The notes: generated by a model not told the origin, from the sequence alone. A DNA stretch of 6,422 nt from Lishizhenia sp. (GCA_007117055.1 SKHH01000141.1:1-6422), one strand, 5' to 3'. Shown: positions 1 to 6,422, numbered from the stretch's first letter. A program made the numbers and translations.

Positions 1-64
1 AATTAAAACACTTTAAATCAATGTACTATTTTAATAAAGGTATCAGATTGATGAATAATGCGGG

Positions 65-1129
65 TTAATTGGTTTTTTCTCTTTTTGCACGTATCACAAC
101 GATAACGATAATTAATAAAATCAATAAGCTGACAATAATAGCCAAATCACCATCCAACCACGGAAGGTGATCTTTACGAATATCACTTTTGGCAAGTAAT
201 TCATCAAGTTCAGGATAACGTCCTTTTTGAAGAATTACTATTTCGAGTGAATCCAATTCTTGATAAACTTTAAAATCATACTTATCTCGGTCAATACGTT
301 TAAAGAAGTTAAATAGACTAGGGTATAGGTAGTTGTTTTTATTTAACTCATCTTTTGTTTGCTTGATTTTTCGTGAAGTAGCATTGTTTCTTCTGTCAAA
401 GTTTCGTGAAATGGAATAAGCTATATACGCATTCGAAACATACAAATAGCGATGCAGAAAATCACCAAATTCTTCATAAGCTTTTGAAAGTAGTTTATCG
501 TTTTCATCAGTGTACAACACCTCTCTTCTTAGAGCTTGTTCATAATTATTTGCAATGTGGGCGAGTTCTTTTTTACTTAGTTGATGAAATTGTAGGCTGT
601 CTAGTAATGTTGGAAAAACAGTCATGTTTGCAATCCTCAGGAACTCTTCGTTTTGGAGCTTACGAGCATTTGCTAATTCTATTCGCGCTTTTAAAATAGT
701 AGAGTTTTCGGGAAAAAGCTCCATTTCATTATTCAGTGATTTTATTAGTTTATTAAATCGCTTTGTTTTTCTCACCGATAACTGGTATAAACTGAGACTA
801 TTGATGGTGTTCAAAGTATCTGTATTCACCTTATTAAAATAGGCTAAAGCTTTTTCGTAATCTCCTAAGTACGTCAACTCGAAAGCGTAAAATAAACTAT
901 CTACACCAGTCCATTTACTCCTGCTTACTTTTTCTAAATTTCGAATCCCTTTTCTGATATAAGCTTTCGGTTCAGGTTGTCTATTGAAAGCAGGAATGGA
1001 GTAATAGGGAGTTTTTTGATTCGTAGGAGGTAATGGTAACGAAGATTGTCCTTTTAGTTCTCCGAAAGGTAATAGAGTTATCAAAAACAATGTTACTAAA
1101 GAAAATATGTAATGATGCATTTTTTTCAT
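65..1129 (-). CDS. Exported TPR-like protein with C-terminal membrane anchor, function unknown
   Basis: I do not recognise a named family for this 354-residue protein. Residues 1-28 look like a signal peptide: basic MKKMHH, a hydrophobic stretch at about 8-22, then a possible cleavage site near GQ-SS (27-30). Residues 81-101 fit one TPR unit (A82, G89, A94, F98), with the segment LGDYEKALAYF. A second, weaker helical TPR-like hairpin lies around 212-246, and most of the middle is helix-rich and charged. Residues 329-346 form a strongly hydrophobic segment (LAIIVSLLILLIIVIVVI) followed by a basic tail RAKREKTN. If the signal peptide is cleaved, the body would be periplasmic with the tail in the cytoplasm. 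There are no cysteines, so it is not a lipoprotein. The start is chosen because ATG overlaps the TGA of the upstream DUF4159 gene (ATGA); Met4 is an alternative. The coupling suggests a shared task with the DUF4159 protein, perhaps as scaffold. That is inference. Confidence 0.8.
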   Translation of the reverse strand: MKKMHHYIFSLVTLFLITLLPFGELKGQSSLPLPPTNQKTPYYSIPAFNRQPEPKAYIRKGIRNLEKVSRSKWTGVDSLFYAFELTYLGDYEKALAYFNKVNTDTLNTINSLSLYQLSVRKTKRFNKLIKSLNNEMELFPENSTILKARIELANARKLQNEEFLRIANMTVFPTLLDSLQFHQLSKKELAHIANNYEQALRREVLYTDENDKLLSKAYEEFGDFLHRYLYVSNAYIAYSISRNFDRRNNATSRKIKQTKDELNKNNYLYPSLFNFFKRIDRDKYDFKVYQELDSLEIVILQKGRYPELDELLAKSDIRKDHLPWLDGDLAIIVSLLILLIIVIVVIRAKREKTN

Positions 1130-1785
1130 TCTAAAGCGCCTTTAAGAAAAACATATTCTAAAATATTAGCCCCCATATGGAGAGCTGCTTCTCGTTTTTC
1201 AGGAGGGTCGTTGTGCACACTTTCATCCTCCCAACCGTCTCCGAGATCAGTTTCGTAGGTGTATAACAAAACCATACGTCCGTCTTGAAAAATAGCGAAT
1301 GCTTGTGGACGCTCTCCATCGTGTTCGTGAATTTTAGGTAGGCCTGAAAATGTATAGGTTTGTTTAAAAATAGGGTGGTCAAACGGAAGTTCTACGAGTT
1401 CTTCATTGGGAAACAGTTTTTTTATTTCCGGGCGAATAAACTCATCCATTCCATAATTATCATCGATGTGTAAAAAACCTCCACCCAACAGGTAGTTTTT
1501 TAAGTTTTCTATTTCTGAGGGTGAAAAAACGACATTTCCATGTCCCGTCATGTGAACAAATGGATAATTAAATATTTTTGGACTTCCCACTTCTACATAA
1601 GGAACATCCTCTGATATTGAGGTGCCAAAGTTTTCATTCATGAATTTCACCAGATTAGGAACGGAGGTTGGATTGGCATAATAATCTCCGCCACCTGCAT
1701 ATTTCAACACAGCTACCTGATAGCCCGATTGGCCGTAACTGCTAAAAATGAGGAGTAGAAAATATAGTGTATTAATTAACTTCAT
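1126..1785 (-). CDS. Secreted stand-alone DUF4159 domain protein
   Basis: This 219-residue protein has a signal peptide (about 1-18, hydrophobic LYFLLLIFSSYG), then a single DUF4159 domain filling the rest. Family-like marks are the start VAVLKYAGGGDYYANP (25-40), the turn TGHGN (80-84), the helix and strand LLGGGFLHIDDN (99-110), DHPIF (136-140) and the late acidic segment DLGDGWED (180-187). From memory, DUF4159 has a class I glutamine amidotransferase/ThuA-like fold. Here the nucleophile position in the turn is His82 and the protein has no cysteine, so classical amidotransferase chemistry is not possible. Elsewhere the domain occurs at the end of large membrane proteins near MoxR/BatA-like genes. 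Here it is a free exported protein, probably periplasmic. Its ATG overlaps the rsmE stop by 4 bases, and its own TGA overlaps the next start in the same way, so expression is probably coupled on both sides. The biochemical role is unknown. Confidence 0.9.
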   Translation of the reverse strand: MKLINTLYFLLLIFSSYGQSGYQVAVLKYAGGGDYYANPTSVPNLVKFMNENFGTSISEDVPYVEVGSPKIFNYPFVHMTGHGNVVFSPSEIENLKNYLLGGGFLHIDDNYGMDEFIRPEIKKLFPNEELVELPFDHPIFKQTYTFSGLPKIHEHDGERPQAFAIFQDGRMVLLYTYETDLGDGWEDESVHNDPPEKREAALHMGANILEYVFLKGALE

Positions 1786-2477
1786 TCAAATTTCATTTTT
1801 GCTATTGCGCAAGCATAAAGCGCAGCCGTTTCTGTTCGTAATCTTGTTTTGCCTAAAGATATAGATTTATAGTTACATGATGTCGCTTTGGTTACTTCTT
1901 CTTGTGAAAAATCTCCTTCCGGTCCAATTAATATGGGGCAGTTTTGAGGTGTTAACACTTTGTGAATCGAATCTTTTTCAGGTTCATAACAATGCGCTAT
2001 TAGTCCTATTGGATGTTTCTCTATAAACTCATCAAAAGAAATAGGTGAGTGTAAAATAGGTTTGTATAAACGCTTGGATTGCTTCATAGCACCAATGATT
2101 ACTTTCTCTAATTTTTCAGTGTTAATTACTTTACGCTCACTATTTTCACAAATGATTAACGAAACTTCATGAATCCCCAACTCTGTACTTTTTTCGATGA
2201 AATGACTTAGTCGATCTACGTTTTTTGTAGGAGCAATAGCAATATGAATATGGAAATCATCTTTAGGGAATTGTTTCTTTTCCGTAATCCCAACTTTACA
2301 GTGCTTGAAATGATTGTCCGTTATTTTTGCTGTAAATACAAGGCCTTTACCGTTTACAAGTTCTAGTGATTCTCCTACTTGCATACGCAGTACCTTTCCA
2401 ATATGCTTTGACTCATCAGGCGGAAGTGTAAATACTTCATGTAATGCTGGTGTATGGTCTAAAAAAAAACGTCGCAT
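1782..2477 (-). CDS. rsmE: 16S rRNA (uracil(1498)-N(3))-methyltransferase RsmE
   Basis: RsmE transfers a methyl group from S-adenosylmethionine to N3 of U1498 in helix 44 of 16S rRNA, near the decoding centre of the 30S subunit. At 231 residues the length is normal for the family. The N-terminal part (about 1-70) is the PUA-like RNA-binding domain with MRRFF and the HIGKVLRMQVGE segment (25-36). The SPOUT methyltransferase domain follows: KNVDRLSHFIEKSTELG (85-101), the AMKQSKR segment (130-136), the SAM-binding loop LIGPEGDFS (183-191), and the knot motif LGKTRLRTETA (208-218). The first Met gives the standard MRRFF start. The gene lies 9 bases after holA, and no Shine-Dalgarno is visible in the TTCAAATGT spacer. 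Its stop overlaps the DUF4159 start. Nothing is missing or truncated. Confidence 0.97.
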   Translation of the reverse strand: MRRFFLDHTPALHEVFTLPPDESKHIGKVLRMQVGESLELVNGKGLVFTAKITDNHFKHCKVGITEKKQFPKDDFHIHIAIAPTKNVDRLSHFIEKSTELGIHEVSLIICENSERKVINTEKLEKVIIGAMKQSKRLYKPILHSPISFDEFIEKHPIGLIAHCYEPEKDSIHKVLTPQNCPILIGPEGDFSQEEVTKATSCNYKSISLGKTRLRTETAALYACAIAKMKFE

Positions 2478-2486
2478 ACATTTGAA

Positions 2487-3485
2487 TTAATGGGTGATTT
2501 GATAAATTAATTCTTTTAATAAATCCGCATCTGTCGCATTTCCTTTATTAAAACCTTTGGACTTTAAATCGTATTCGTGCAATAGCGTAATATTTTTTGC
2601 GATTTTCTTAGGTTTATATATTTGCATGGAACGAATATAATCTTTGCATACAATGGGCGGAAGTCGAAATGTTGCTGCAAATTTTTGAGTGTCTCGTATT
2701 CCAAGAAAATGCGCGCGCATTAACTTGTCAAAAAACGAAAAAATTGTAGGGATTATTTGCGAAATATGAGCCGCTTTTGGGTTTTTTTCAAAATAGTGAA
2801 TGATTTGATACGCTTTTTGTATATCTCTGCTACCAATAGCATTCACCAATTCGAAAGGATTGTAGTCTTTTGAAATACCAATATTTTCTTCTATGTGGAC
2901 TTCGTTTATTTCGGTTCCTTTTTCTAGAATGATTGCAAGTTTTTCTATTTCTTTAGCAATCTTACCTAAATCTGTACCAAGTGCATCTACAAGTAGCAAA
3001 GACGCTTTGGGAGAAATTGTAAATCCTTTGCTTTTTACAAATTGTTGAATCCAAGTATCGACTTGATTTTCATAGAGCTTTTTGCTCTCAAATGTAAGGG
3101 CTTTCTTTTTTAATACTTGAGCGTACTTTTTTCGACCGTCGATTTTCTTGTATTTGTGACAAATAATAAACACGGTTGTAGGAGCAGGATTTGAAAAGTA
3201 GTTTTCGAGTACATCCCAATTTTTTAAATCTTGTGCTTCTTTTAAGATGACGAGCTGGTAGTCTGCCATCATTGGATATTGCTTTAATTGTCCCAATAAT
3301 TGTAAGGCATCGACATCCTTGCCATAAACAGTGGTGAAATTAAATTCCTTTTCATGTTCTTCCAAGAGGTGCTCCGCTGCTGCATTGGATATCACGTCGA
3401 TATAGTAAGCTTCCTCACCATGCAGTAAATACAGGGGTTCGGGTTTTTTATCTTTAAATTGTTGTACGATTTGCTTTACATCCAT
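2487..3485 (-). CDS. holA: DNA polymerase III subunit delta (clamp loader)
   Basis: HolA is the delta subunit of the clamp-loader complex. It binds and opens the beta sliding clamp during replication and works with delta-prime and the DnaX subunits in the cytoplasm. The 332-residue length is usual. The N-terminal AAA+-like domain begins with PLYLLHGEEAYYID (17-30), the family's degenerate nucleotide-fold motif lacking a functional Walker A lysine. It continues with the LKQYPMMADYQLVILKEA region (67-84), where P71 and M72 sit in the expected beta-clamp contact loop. Residues around 202-213 (IGISKDYNPFEL) match the conserved segment before the C-terminal collar domain, which occupies about 215-332. 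The gene follows the peptidase by 12 bases. That spacer is all pyrimidine (CTCTCCTTCCTT), so initiation does not use a Shine-Dalgarno. It was identified by motif pattern, since delta subunits diverge strongly. Confidence 0.95.
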   Translation of the reverse strand: MDVKQIVQQFKDKKPEPLYLLHGEEAYYIDVISNAAAEHLLEEHEKEFNFTTVYGKDVDALQLLGQLKQYPMMADYQLVILKEAQDLKNWDVLENYFSNPAPTTVFIICHKYKKIDGRKKYAQVLKKKALTFESKKLYENQVDTWIQQFVKSKGFTISPKASLLLVDALGTDLGKIAKEIEKLAIILEKGTEINEVHIEENIGISKDYNPFELVNAIGSRDIQKAYQIIHYFEKNPKAAHISQIIPTIFSFFDKLMRAHFLGIRDTQKFAATFRLPPIVCKDYIRSMQIYKPKKIAKNITLLHEYDLKSKGFNKGNATDADLLKELIYQITH

Positions 3486-3497
3486 AAGGAAGGAGAG

Positions 3498-4583
3498 TTA
3501 CTTTATATAACGAAAATCTTGGTTGTTTTTTAACGCTTTAACACTTTCTAGCATCAAACGAATACAATTTTCTACGTCCTTTTCATGACACATTTCTACT
3601 GTAGTATGCATGTATCGGATGGGTAGCGATATAAGTGCAGAAGGAACTCCTTCATTACTGTATGCAAAAGCATCTGTGTCAGTTCCTGTTGCACGTGACG
3701 CTGCTTGACGTTGGAAAGGTATTTTATTTTTTTCAGCGATAGAAATAATGTGTTTCAGTAAATTGTTTTGTACTGCAGGTCCATAAGTCAATACAGGACC
3801 ATTGCCTCCTTTAAAGTCACCATGTACTTTTTTATCTAACATGGGAGTTCCTGTATCGTGACAAACATCAGTAATTATAGCTACATTCGGTTGAATACGC
3901 TGCGCTATCATTTGTGCTCCCCTCAATCCTATTTCCTCTTGAACGGCATTTACTATGTATAATCCAAATGGCAATTCTGTTTTACTTTCTTTAAGTATTC
4001 GTGCTACTTCTGCGATCATAAAACCACCAATTCGATTGTCTAAGGCTCTAGCGACATACCTGTTTTTATTTAGAATGGTAAATTCATCTTCAAAAGTTAC
4101 CACACATCCCACATGAACCCCAAGTTTTTCAACTTCTTCCTTAGAAGAGCAGCCGCAATCTAACGTAATATTAGATAGGCTTGGTTTATCTTCTTTTTCT
4201 TGTCGGGTATGAATAGCAGGCCATCCAAAAACAGCTTTAACAATTCCTTTGTCTGTGTATATGTTTACTCTTTTTGAAGGAGCTATCAAGTGATCAGACC
4301 CACCGTTTCTTCGAACATAAATAAAACCATCATCTGTGATGTAATGTACAAACCAAGATATTTCATCCGCGTGAGCTTCAATCACAACTTTATAATCAGC
4401 TTTAGGATTAATCACTCCTACAACCGTTCCATAGTTATCCGTAAAATATTCATCGATGTAAGGTTTTAAATAAGATAACCATAATTTTTGACCCTCGACT
4501 TCAAAACCTGTTGGAGAGGAATTGTTTAGGTAGTTTTCTAAAAATGTTTTGCTCTTTGCAGTTATTATTTTTTTTGATGCCAT
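3498..4583 (-). CDS. M42 family metallo-aminopeptidase
   Basis: M42 enzymes are cytoplasmic di-metal (Zn or Co) aminopeptidases that form large tetrahedral complexes (TET) and trim peptides left by proteases. Some members are annotated glutamyl aminopeptidase or, historically, endoglucanase. The complete active-site set is visible: H71 and D73 in EAHADE, the bridging D182 in ALDNRIGGF, catalytic base E216 with metal ligand E217 in VQEEIGLRG, D239 in ITDVCHDTGTP, and H326 in PIRYMHTTVE. Residues of about 75-175 form the inserted PDZ-like or dimerisation domain typical of the family. TGTDTDAF (299-306) is also conserved. The length of 361 residues is standard and there is no signal peptide. The start MASKK is the only sensible one, with an A-rich but non-Shine-Dalgarno leader (AAACAAACAAG). 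It is the first gene of the five-gene cluster after a 115-base gap. Substrate preference cannot be read from the sequence. Confidence 0.95.
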   Translation of the reverse strand: MASKKIITAKSKTFLENYLNNSSPTGFEVEGQKLWLSYLKPYIDEYFTDNYGTVVGVINPKADYKVVIEAHADEISWFVHYITDDGFIYVRRNGGSDHLIAPSKRVNIYTDKGIVKAVFGWPAIHTRQEKEDKPSLSNITLDCGCSSKEEVEKLGVHVGCVVTFEDEFTILNKNRYVARALDNRIGGFMIAEVARILKESKTELPFGLYIVNAVQEEIGLRGAQMIAQRIQPNVAIITDVCHDTGTPMLDKKVHGDFKGGNGPVLTYGPAVQNNLLKHIISIAEKNKIPFQRQAASRATGTDTDAFAYSNEGVPSALISLPIRYMHTTVEMCHEKDVENCIRLMLESVKALKNNQDFRYIK

Positions 4584-4698
4584 CTTGTTTGTTTATGTGA
4601 TGCCCTAAAGTTAATTACTACACTTTGAATATGCTAACGCTTTCATAATAAAATTTTAAAATGAATGAGTGGTATAAATGATTTAAAGAGCTCAAATT
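4584..4698. other. 115-base intergenic gap between ung and the M42 peptidase gene
   Basis: This AT-rich spacer probably contains the end of the rluF-ung transcript and the promoter of the five-gene cluster. On the minus strand, TAACTTTA at 4613-4606 matches the Bacteroidota -7 box TAnnTTTG at all but the last base and would give a leader of roughly 15 bases. I see no matching -33 TTG at the usual distance, so this is weak. No convincing GC-rich hairpin with a T-run follows the ung stop. The GAGCTC palindrome at 4688-4693 has no extended stem. Read-through from ung into the downstream cluster is therefore possible. Confidence 0.35.
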
Positions 4699-5370
4699 TT
4701 ACCAGTCAATCGCAGGGTGTCCTCGGGAAGTAAGTAACTCATTGGTTTGAACAAAATGGTTGTTTCCAAACCAGTTGCCCCTGTTGGCTGAAAGCGGAGA
4801 GGGATGAGAAGCTTTAAGCACAACGTGTTTTTTCGAATCAATAAAACGAATCTTTTTTTGAGCGAAATTGCCCCATAATAGGAATACAACAAAATCTTTT
4901 TTATCACTTAAGGTATATATGACTTCATCCGTGAAGCTTTCCCACCCAAATTTTTGATGTGAACCAGGTTTACTTTTTTCCACGGTTAACGTAGCGTTCA
5001 ATAATAATACACCTTGTTGAGCCCAATGGGTTAAGTTTCCAGAAGGCGGAATTAATTTTCCTGTGCTGTGGTTTAATTCTTTGAAAATGTTTTTCAGAGA
5101 CGGGGGAGGAGCAATGTGGTCAGGAACAGAGAAAGCTAACCCATGCGCTTGTTCTAGTCCGTGATAAGGGTCTTGTCCTAATATAACTACTCGTGTTTTT
5201 TCGAATGAAGTAAGAGAAAAGGCACGAAAGATGTCTTCTTTTTTCGGATAGCAAGTGGTTTGTGAGAAGGCCTGAGAAACTTTGTTTTCTATTTTTTGAG
5301 CGTGATCTGCAGAAAAGAATGCTGACAGTGCTTTTTTCCAAGAAGAATCGAGTTGACTGAAAAACTCCAT
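4699..5370 (-). CDS. ung: Uracil-DNA glycosylase, family 1
   Basis: Ung cleaves the N-glycosidic bond of uracil in DNA, starting base excision repair of deaminated cytosine or misincorporated dUMP. The 223-residue length is normal. All hallmark motifs are present: the water-activating loop GQDPYHG (65-71) with catalytic D67, F80 of the uracil pocket in GLAFSVP, the proline-rich PPPSLKNIF loop (88-96), N125 in LLLNATLTV which reads the uracil edge, LLWGNFAQ (164-171), and the leucine-intercalation loop HPSPLSA (189-195) with H189 and L193. This is family 1 rather than the MUG/TDG or family 4 iron-sulfur types, because the GQDPYHG/HPSPLSA pair is diagnostic. The ATG is only 2 bases after the rluF stop (TAA-AG-ATG), so the two are very likely co-transcribed. 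No inhibitor gene or other repair gene is adjacent. Confidence 0.98.
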   Translation of the reverse strand: MEFFSQLDSSWKKALSAFFSADHAQKIENKVSQAFSQTTCYPKKEDIFRAFSLTSFEKTRVVILGQDPYHGLEQAHGLAFSVPDHIAPPPSLKNIFKELNHSTGKLIPPSGNLTHWAQQGVLLLNATLTVEKSKPGSHQKFGWESFTDEVIYTLSDKKDFVVFLLWGNFAQKKIRFIDSKKHVVLKASHPSPLSANRGNWFGNNHFVQTNELLTSRGHPAIDW

Positions 5371-5372
5371 CT

Positions 5373-6095
5373 TTATTCAATAGTTTTGGAAGATTCTGAA
5401 ATTAGTTCATTTAACTCGCATAGTTCTTTCTCGGTTAAATAACGCCACTCTCCAACAGGTGTATCTAATTCTATATTCATGATACGAATGCGTTTGAGTG
5501 CAGTAACTTCATAGTCGAAATATTCGCACATACGACGAATCTGTCTGTTGAGACCTTGGGTTAAGGTAATTCGAAACGTGGTTCTATTTACATATTCAAC
5601 TTCGCAAGGCTTTGTTAATGTGTCTAAAATGGGTACTCCTTGACTCATTTTTGTAATAAAGTCAGGATGAATCGGTTTATTGACTTGAACAATGTATTCC
5701 TTTTCATGATTGTTTCTAGCACGTAGTATTTTGTTAACAATATCCCCATCATTCGTTAGTAAAATTAATCCTTCACTAGGTTTGTCTAATCTTCCTATGG
5801 GAAATATTCTTTTTTCATGATTAATGAAATCTATGATGTTGTCTTTTTCTCGTTGTTGATCTGTTGTACATACTATACCAACGGGTTTGTTTAGAGCGAT
5901 ATAAATAAACTCTTCTTTGGGGGAAGACAACACCTTGCCATCCACTTCAACGGAGTCAGTTGGTTTAACTTTAGTGCCAATTTCGGGTACTTTTCCGTTA
6001 ATGGTAACCCTTCCTTGTTCTATTAATTTATCCGCAGCTCGCCGAGAACAGTATCCTGCTTCACTTAAATATTTATTAATGCGTACTTCTTCCAT
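5373..6095 (-). CDS. rluF: 23S rRNA pseudouridine synthase, RluF type (RsuA/RluB/E/F family)
   Basis: This enzyme isomerises a uridine in RNA to pseudouridine. In E. coli RluF acts on U2604 of 23S rRNA and also on U35 of tRNA-Tyr. The N-terminal S4 RNA-binding domain covers about 1-50 (RINKYLSEAGYCSRRAADKL at 5-24). The catalytic domain carries NKPVGIVCT (69-77) and GRLDKPSEGLILLTNDG (101-117), with catalytic Asp104. The RluF-like signature GLNRQIRRMCEYF (181-193), followed by VTALKRIRIMN (197-207) and GEWRYLTEKEL (215-225), separates it from RluB and RluE. The basic C-terminal tail of the E. coli protein is absent: this protein ends at 240 residues. The start at 6095 gives the expected MEEVRINKYL. 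Upstream AAATCCTT has no Shine-Dalgarno. It heads the rluF-ung pair. The family is certain; the exact target base is inferred from E. coli. Confidence 0.93.
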   Translation of the reverse strand: MEEVRINKYLSEAGYCSRRAADKLIEQGRVTINGKVPEIGTKVKPTDSVEVDGKVLSSPKEEFIYIALNKPVGIVCTTDQQREKDNIIDFINHEKRIFPIGRLDKPSEGLILLTNDGDIVNKILRARNNHEKEYIVQVNKPIHPDFITKMSQGVPILDTLTKPCEVEYVNRTTFRITLTQGLNRQIRRMCEYFDYEVTALKRIRIMNIELDTPVGEWRYLTEKELCELNELISESSKTIE

Positions 6096-6302
6096 AAGGA
6101 TTTACAACGAATTTTAAATTAAAAAACAAAAATAGGGAATTCTTTTTGATGAGGTTTTGATTTTGCCAGAGGGAGTTCTAATCTACACTTTACCTGATCC
6201 GTTAACCAAAACAGCTCAATTTGAAAAAAAAATCCGTATATTTCGAATTGTTGAAAAATCAATAAGTGACAGAACGACAAAAAAGAAGAACACAATTATA
6301 AA
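6096..6302. other. 207-base divergent intergenic region
   Basis: The region lies between two divergent genes (rluF leftward, the edge ORF rightward), so it should carry both promoters. Leftward, a -7-like box is at 6127-6134. Rightward, TATATTTC at 6237-6244 is one base off TAnnTTTG. The only nearby TTG (6221-6223) is 13 bases away, too close for a normal -33 element. The purine-rich AAAAGAAGAA at 6281-6290 lies about 12 bases before the ATG at 6303. No hairpin terminator, repeat or small RNA signature stands out. An in-frame stop at 6267-6269 shows the plus-strand gene cannot begin further upstream than that. Confidence 0.5.
6127..6134 (-). promoter_or_regulatory. Candidate -7 promoter box for rluF-ung
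   Basis: Read on the minus strand, the sequence is TATTTTTG, a full match to the Bacteroidota -7 consensus TAnnTTTG. It lies 31 bases before the rluF ATG, which would give a 5' leader of about 25 bases. No TTG is seen at the usual -33 distance, and such AT-rich matches occur by chance, so this is only a candidate. Confidence 0.35.
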
Positions 6303-6422
6303 ATGGATATATCCAAAAAAAAGCAACCTTTTCCAATAGGAAACAATCTAAGGAAGTATTTAAAAAAGTACAAGCGAGAAGAATCGATTCCACTGACCTA
6401 CGAGGACATGAAACGCTGGACT
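6303..6422 (+). CDS. Partial hypothetical protein, 5' end only
   Basis: An ATG at 6303 opens a frame of 40 codons that runs off the right edge with no stop. It begins MDISKKKQPFPIGNNLRKYL and continues with a basic stretch (KKYKREES, 21-28) and PLTYEDMKRWT (30-40). There is no signal peptide or membrane segment, so it appears cytoplasmic. The in-frame TGA at 6267-6269 and the lack of another start codon between it and 6303 fix the start. The FPIG, KYKRE and YED pattern reminds me of the N-terminus of a conserved Bacteroidota protein of unknown function, but this is recollection and too short to name. It is transcribed away from rluF, so it belongs to a different unit. Confidence 0.6.
   Translation, partial: MDISKKKQPFPIGNNLRKYLKKYKREESIPLTYEDMKRWT

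Noticed and set aside
17..52. ATCAAT/ATTGAT inverted repeat downstream of the TPR-like gene as a terminator
   Set aside because: The stem is only 6 base pairs, AT-rich, with a loop of about 24 bases and no adjoining T-run.
3..68. Plus-strand open frame entering from the left edge and ending at a TAA at 66-68, 21 codons
   Set aside because: It could be the tail of a convergent gene overlapping the stop of the TPR-like gene. However, 21 open codons in AT-rich DNA are likely by chance, and the residues show no recognisable motif. Sequence left of the window would decide.
406..842. Two plus-strand open frames (406-699 and 624-842) opposite the TPR-like gene
   Set aside because: Both lie fully antisense to a minus-strand gene with clear signal peptide and membrane anchor; their translations look like shadow sequence.
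4688..4693. GAGCTC palindrome just after the ung stop as an operator or terminator
   Set aside because: The palindrome does not extend beyond 6 bases, since flanking bases mismatch, and there is no T-run; it is consistent with chance.
4692..5380. Alternative minus-strand frames overlapping ung (4692-4907 and 5120-5380)
   Set aside because: They overlap the ung frame, which has every catalytic motif, and show no motif of their own.
6221..6244. TTG plus TATATTTC as a promoter for the rightward gene
   Set aside because: The 13-base spacing is shorter than the usual 17-23 for Bacteroidota promoters and the -7 box has a mismatch.
6157..6339. 60-codon plus-strand frame in the divergent intergenic region
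   Set aside because: It would need a TTG start, has low-complexity Lys/Ile-rich content, and overlaps the better-supported frame starting at 6303 in a different phase.

Overview
The window is AT-rich (roughly a third G+C by eye) and densely coding. It looks like the chromosome of a member of the Bacteroidota, most likely near the Flavobacteriales. Supporting signs are the near absence of Shine-Dalgarno sequences before starts, an M42 peptidase with motifs typical of that phylum's paralog, a secreted stand-alone DUF4159 protein coupled to rsmE, and a TAnnTTTG-type -7 box upstream of rluF. No RNA gene, mobile element, CRISPR array or sizeable repeat was seen.

Layout: seven complete genes lie on the minus strand, so transcription runs from high to low coordinates. 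First come rluF (6095-5373) and ung (5370-4699), 2 bases apart. After a 115-base gap comes a five-gene cluster: M42 aminopeptidase (4583-3498), holA (3485-2487), rsmE (2477-1782), a secreted DUF4159 protein (1785-1126) and a TPR-like protein with a C-terminal membrane anchor (1129-65). Spacings in this cluster are 12 and 9 bases, then two ATGA overlaps of 4 bases each. At the right edge a plus-strand gene starts at 6303 and leaves the window. It is divergent from rluF across 207 bases.

Functionally this is mostly housekeeping: rRNA modification (RluF on 23S, RsmE on 16S), uracil removal from DNA (Ung), the clamp-loader delta subunit of the replicative polymerase (HolA), and peptide trimming (M42). 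The least understood part is the last two genes. Both encode exported, cysteine-free proteins of unknown role that are translationally coupled to each other and to rsmE. All enzymes keep their recognisable catalytic residues, and I saw no frameshift or sign of recent transfer. I did not find a convincing new biological system. The DUF4159/TPR-anchor pair is the best lead.
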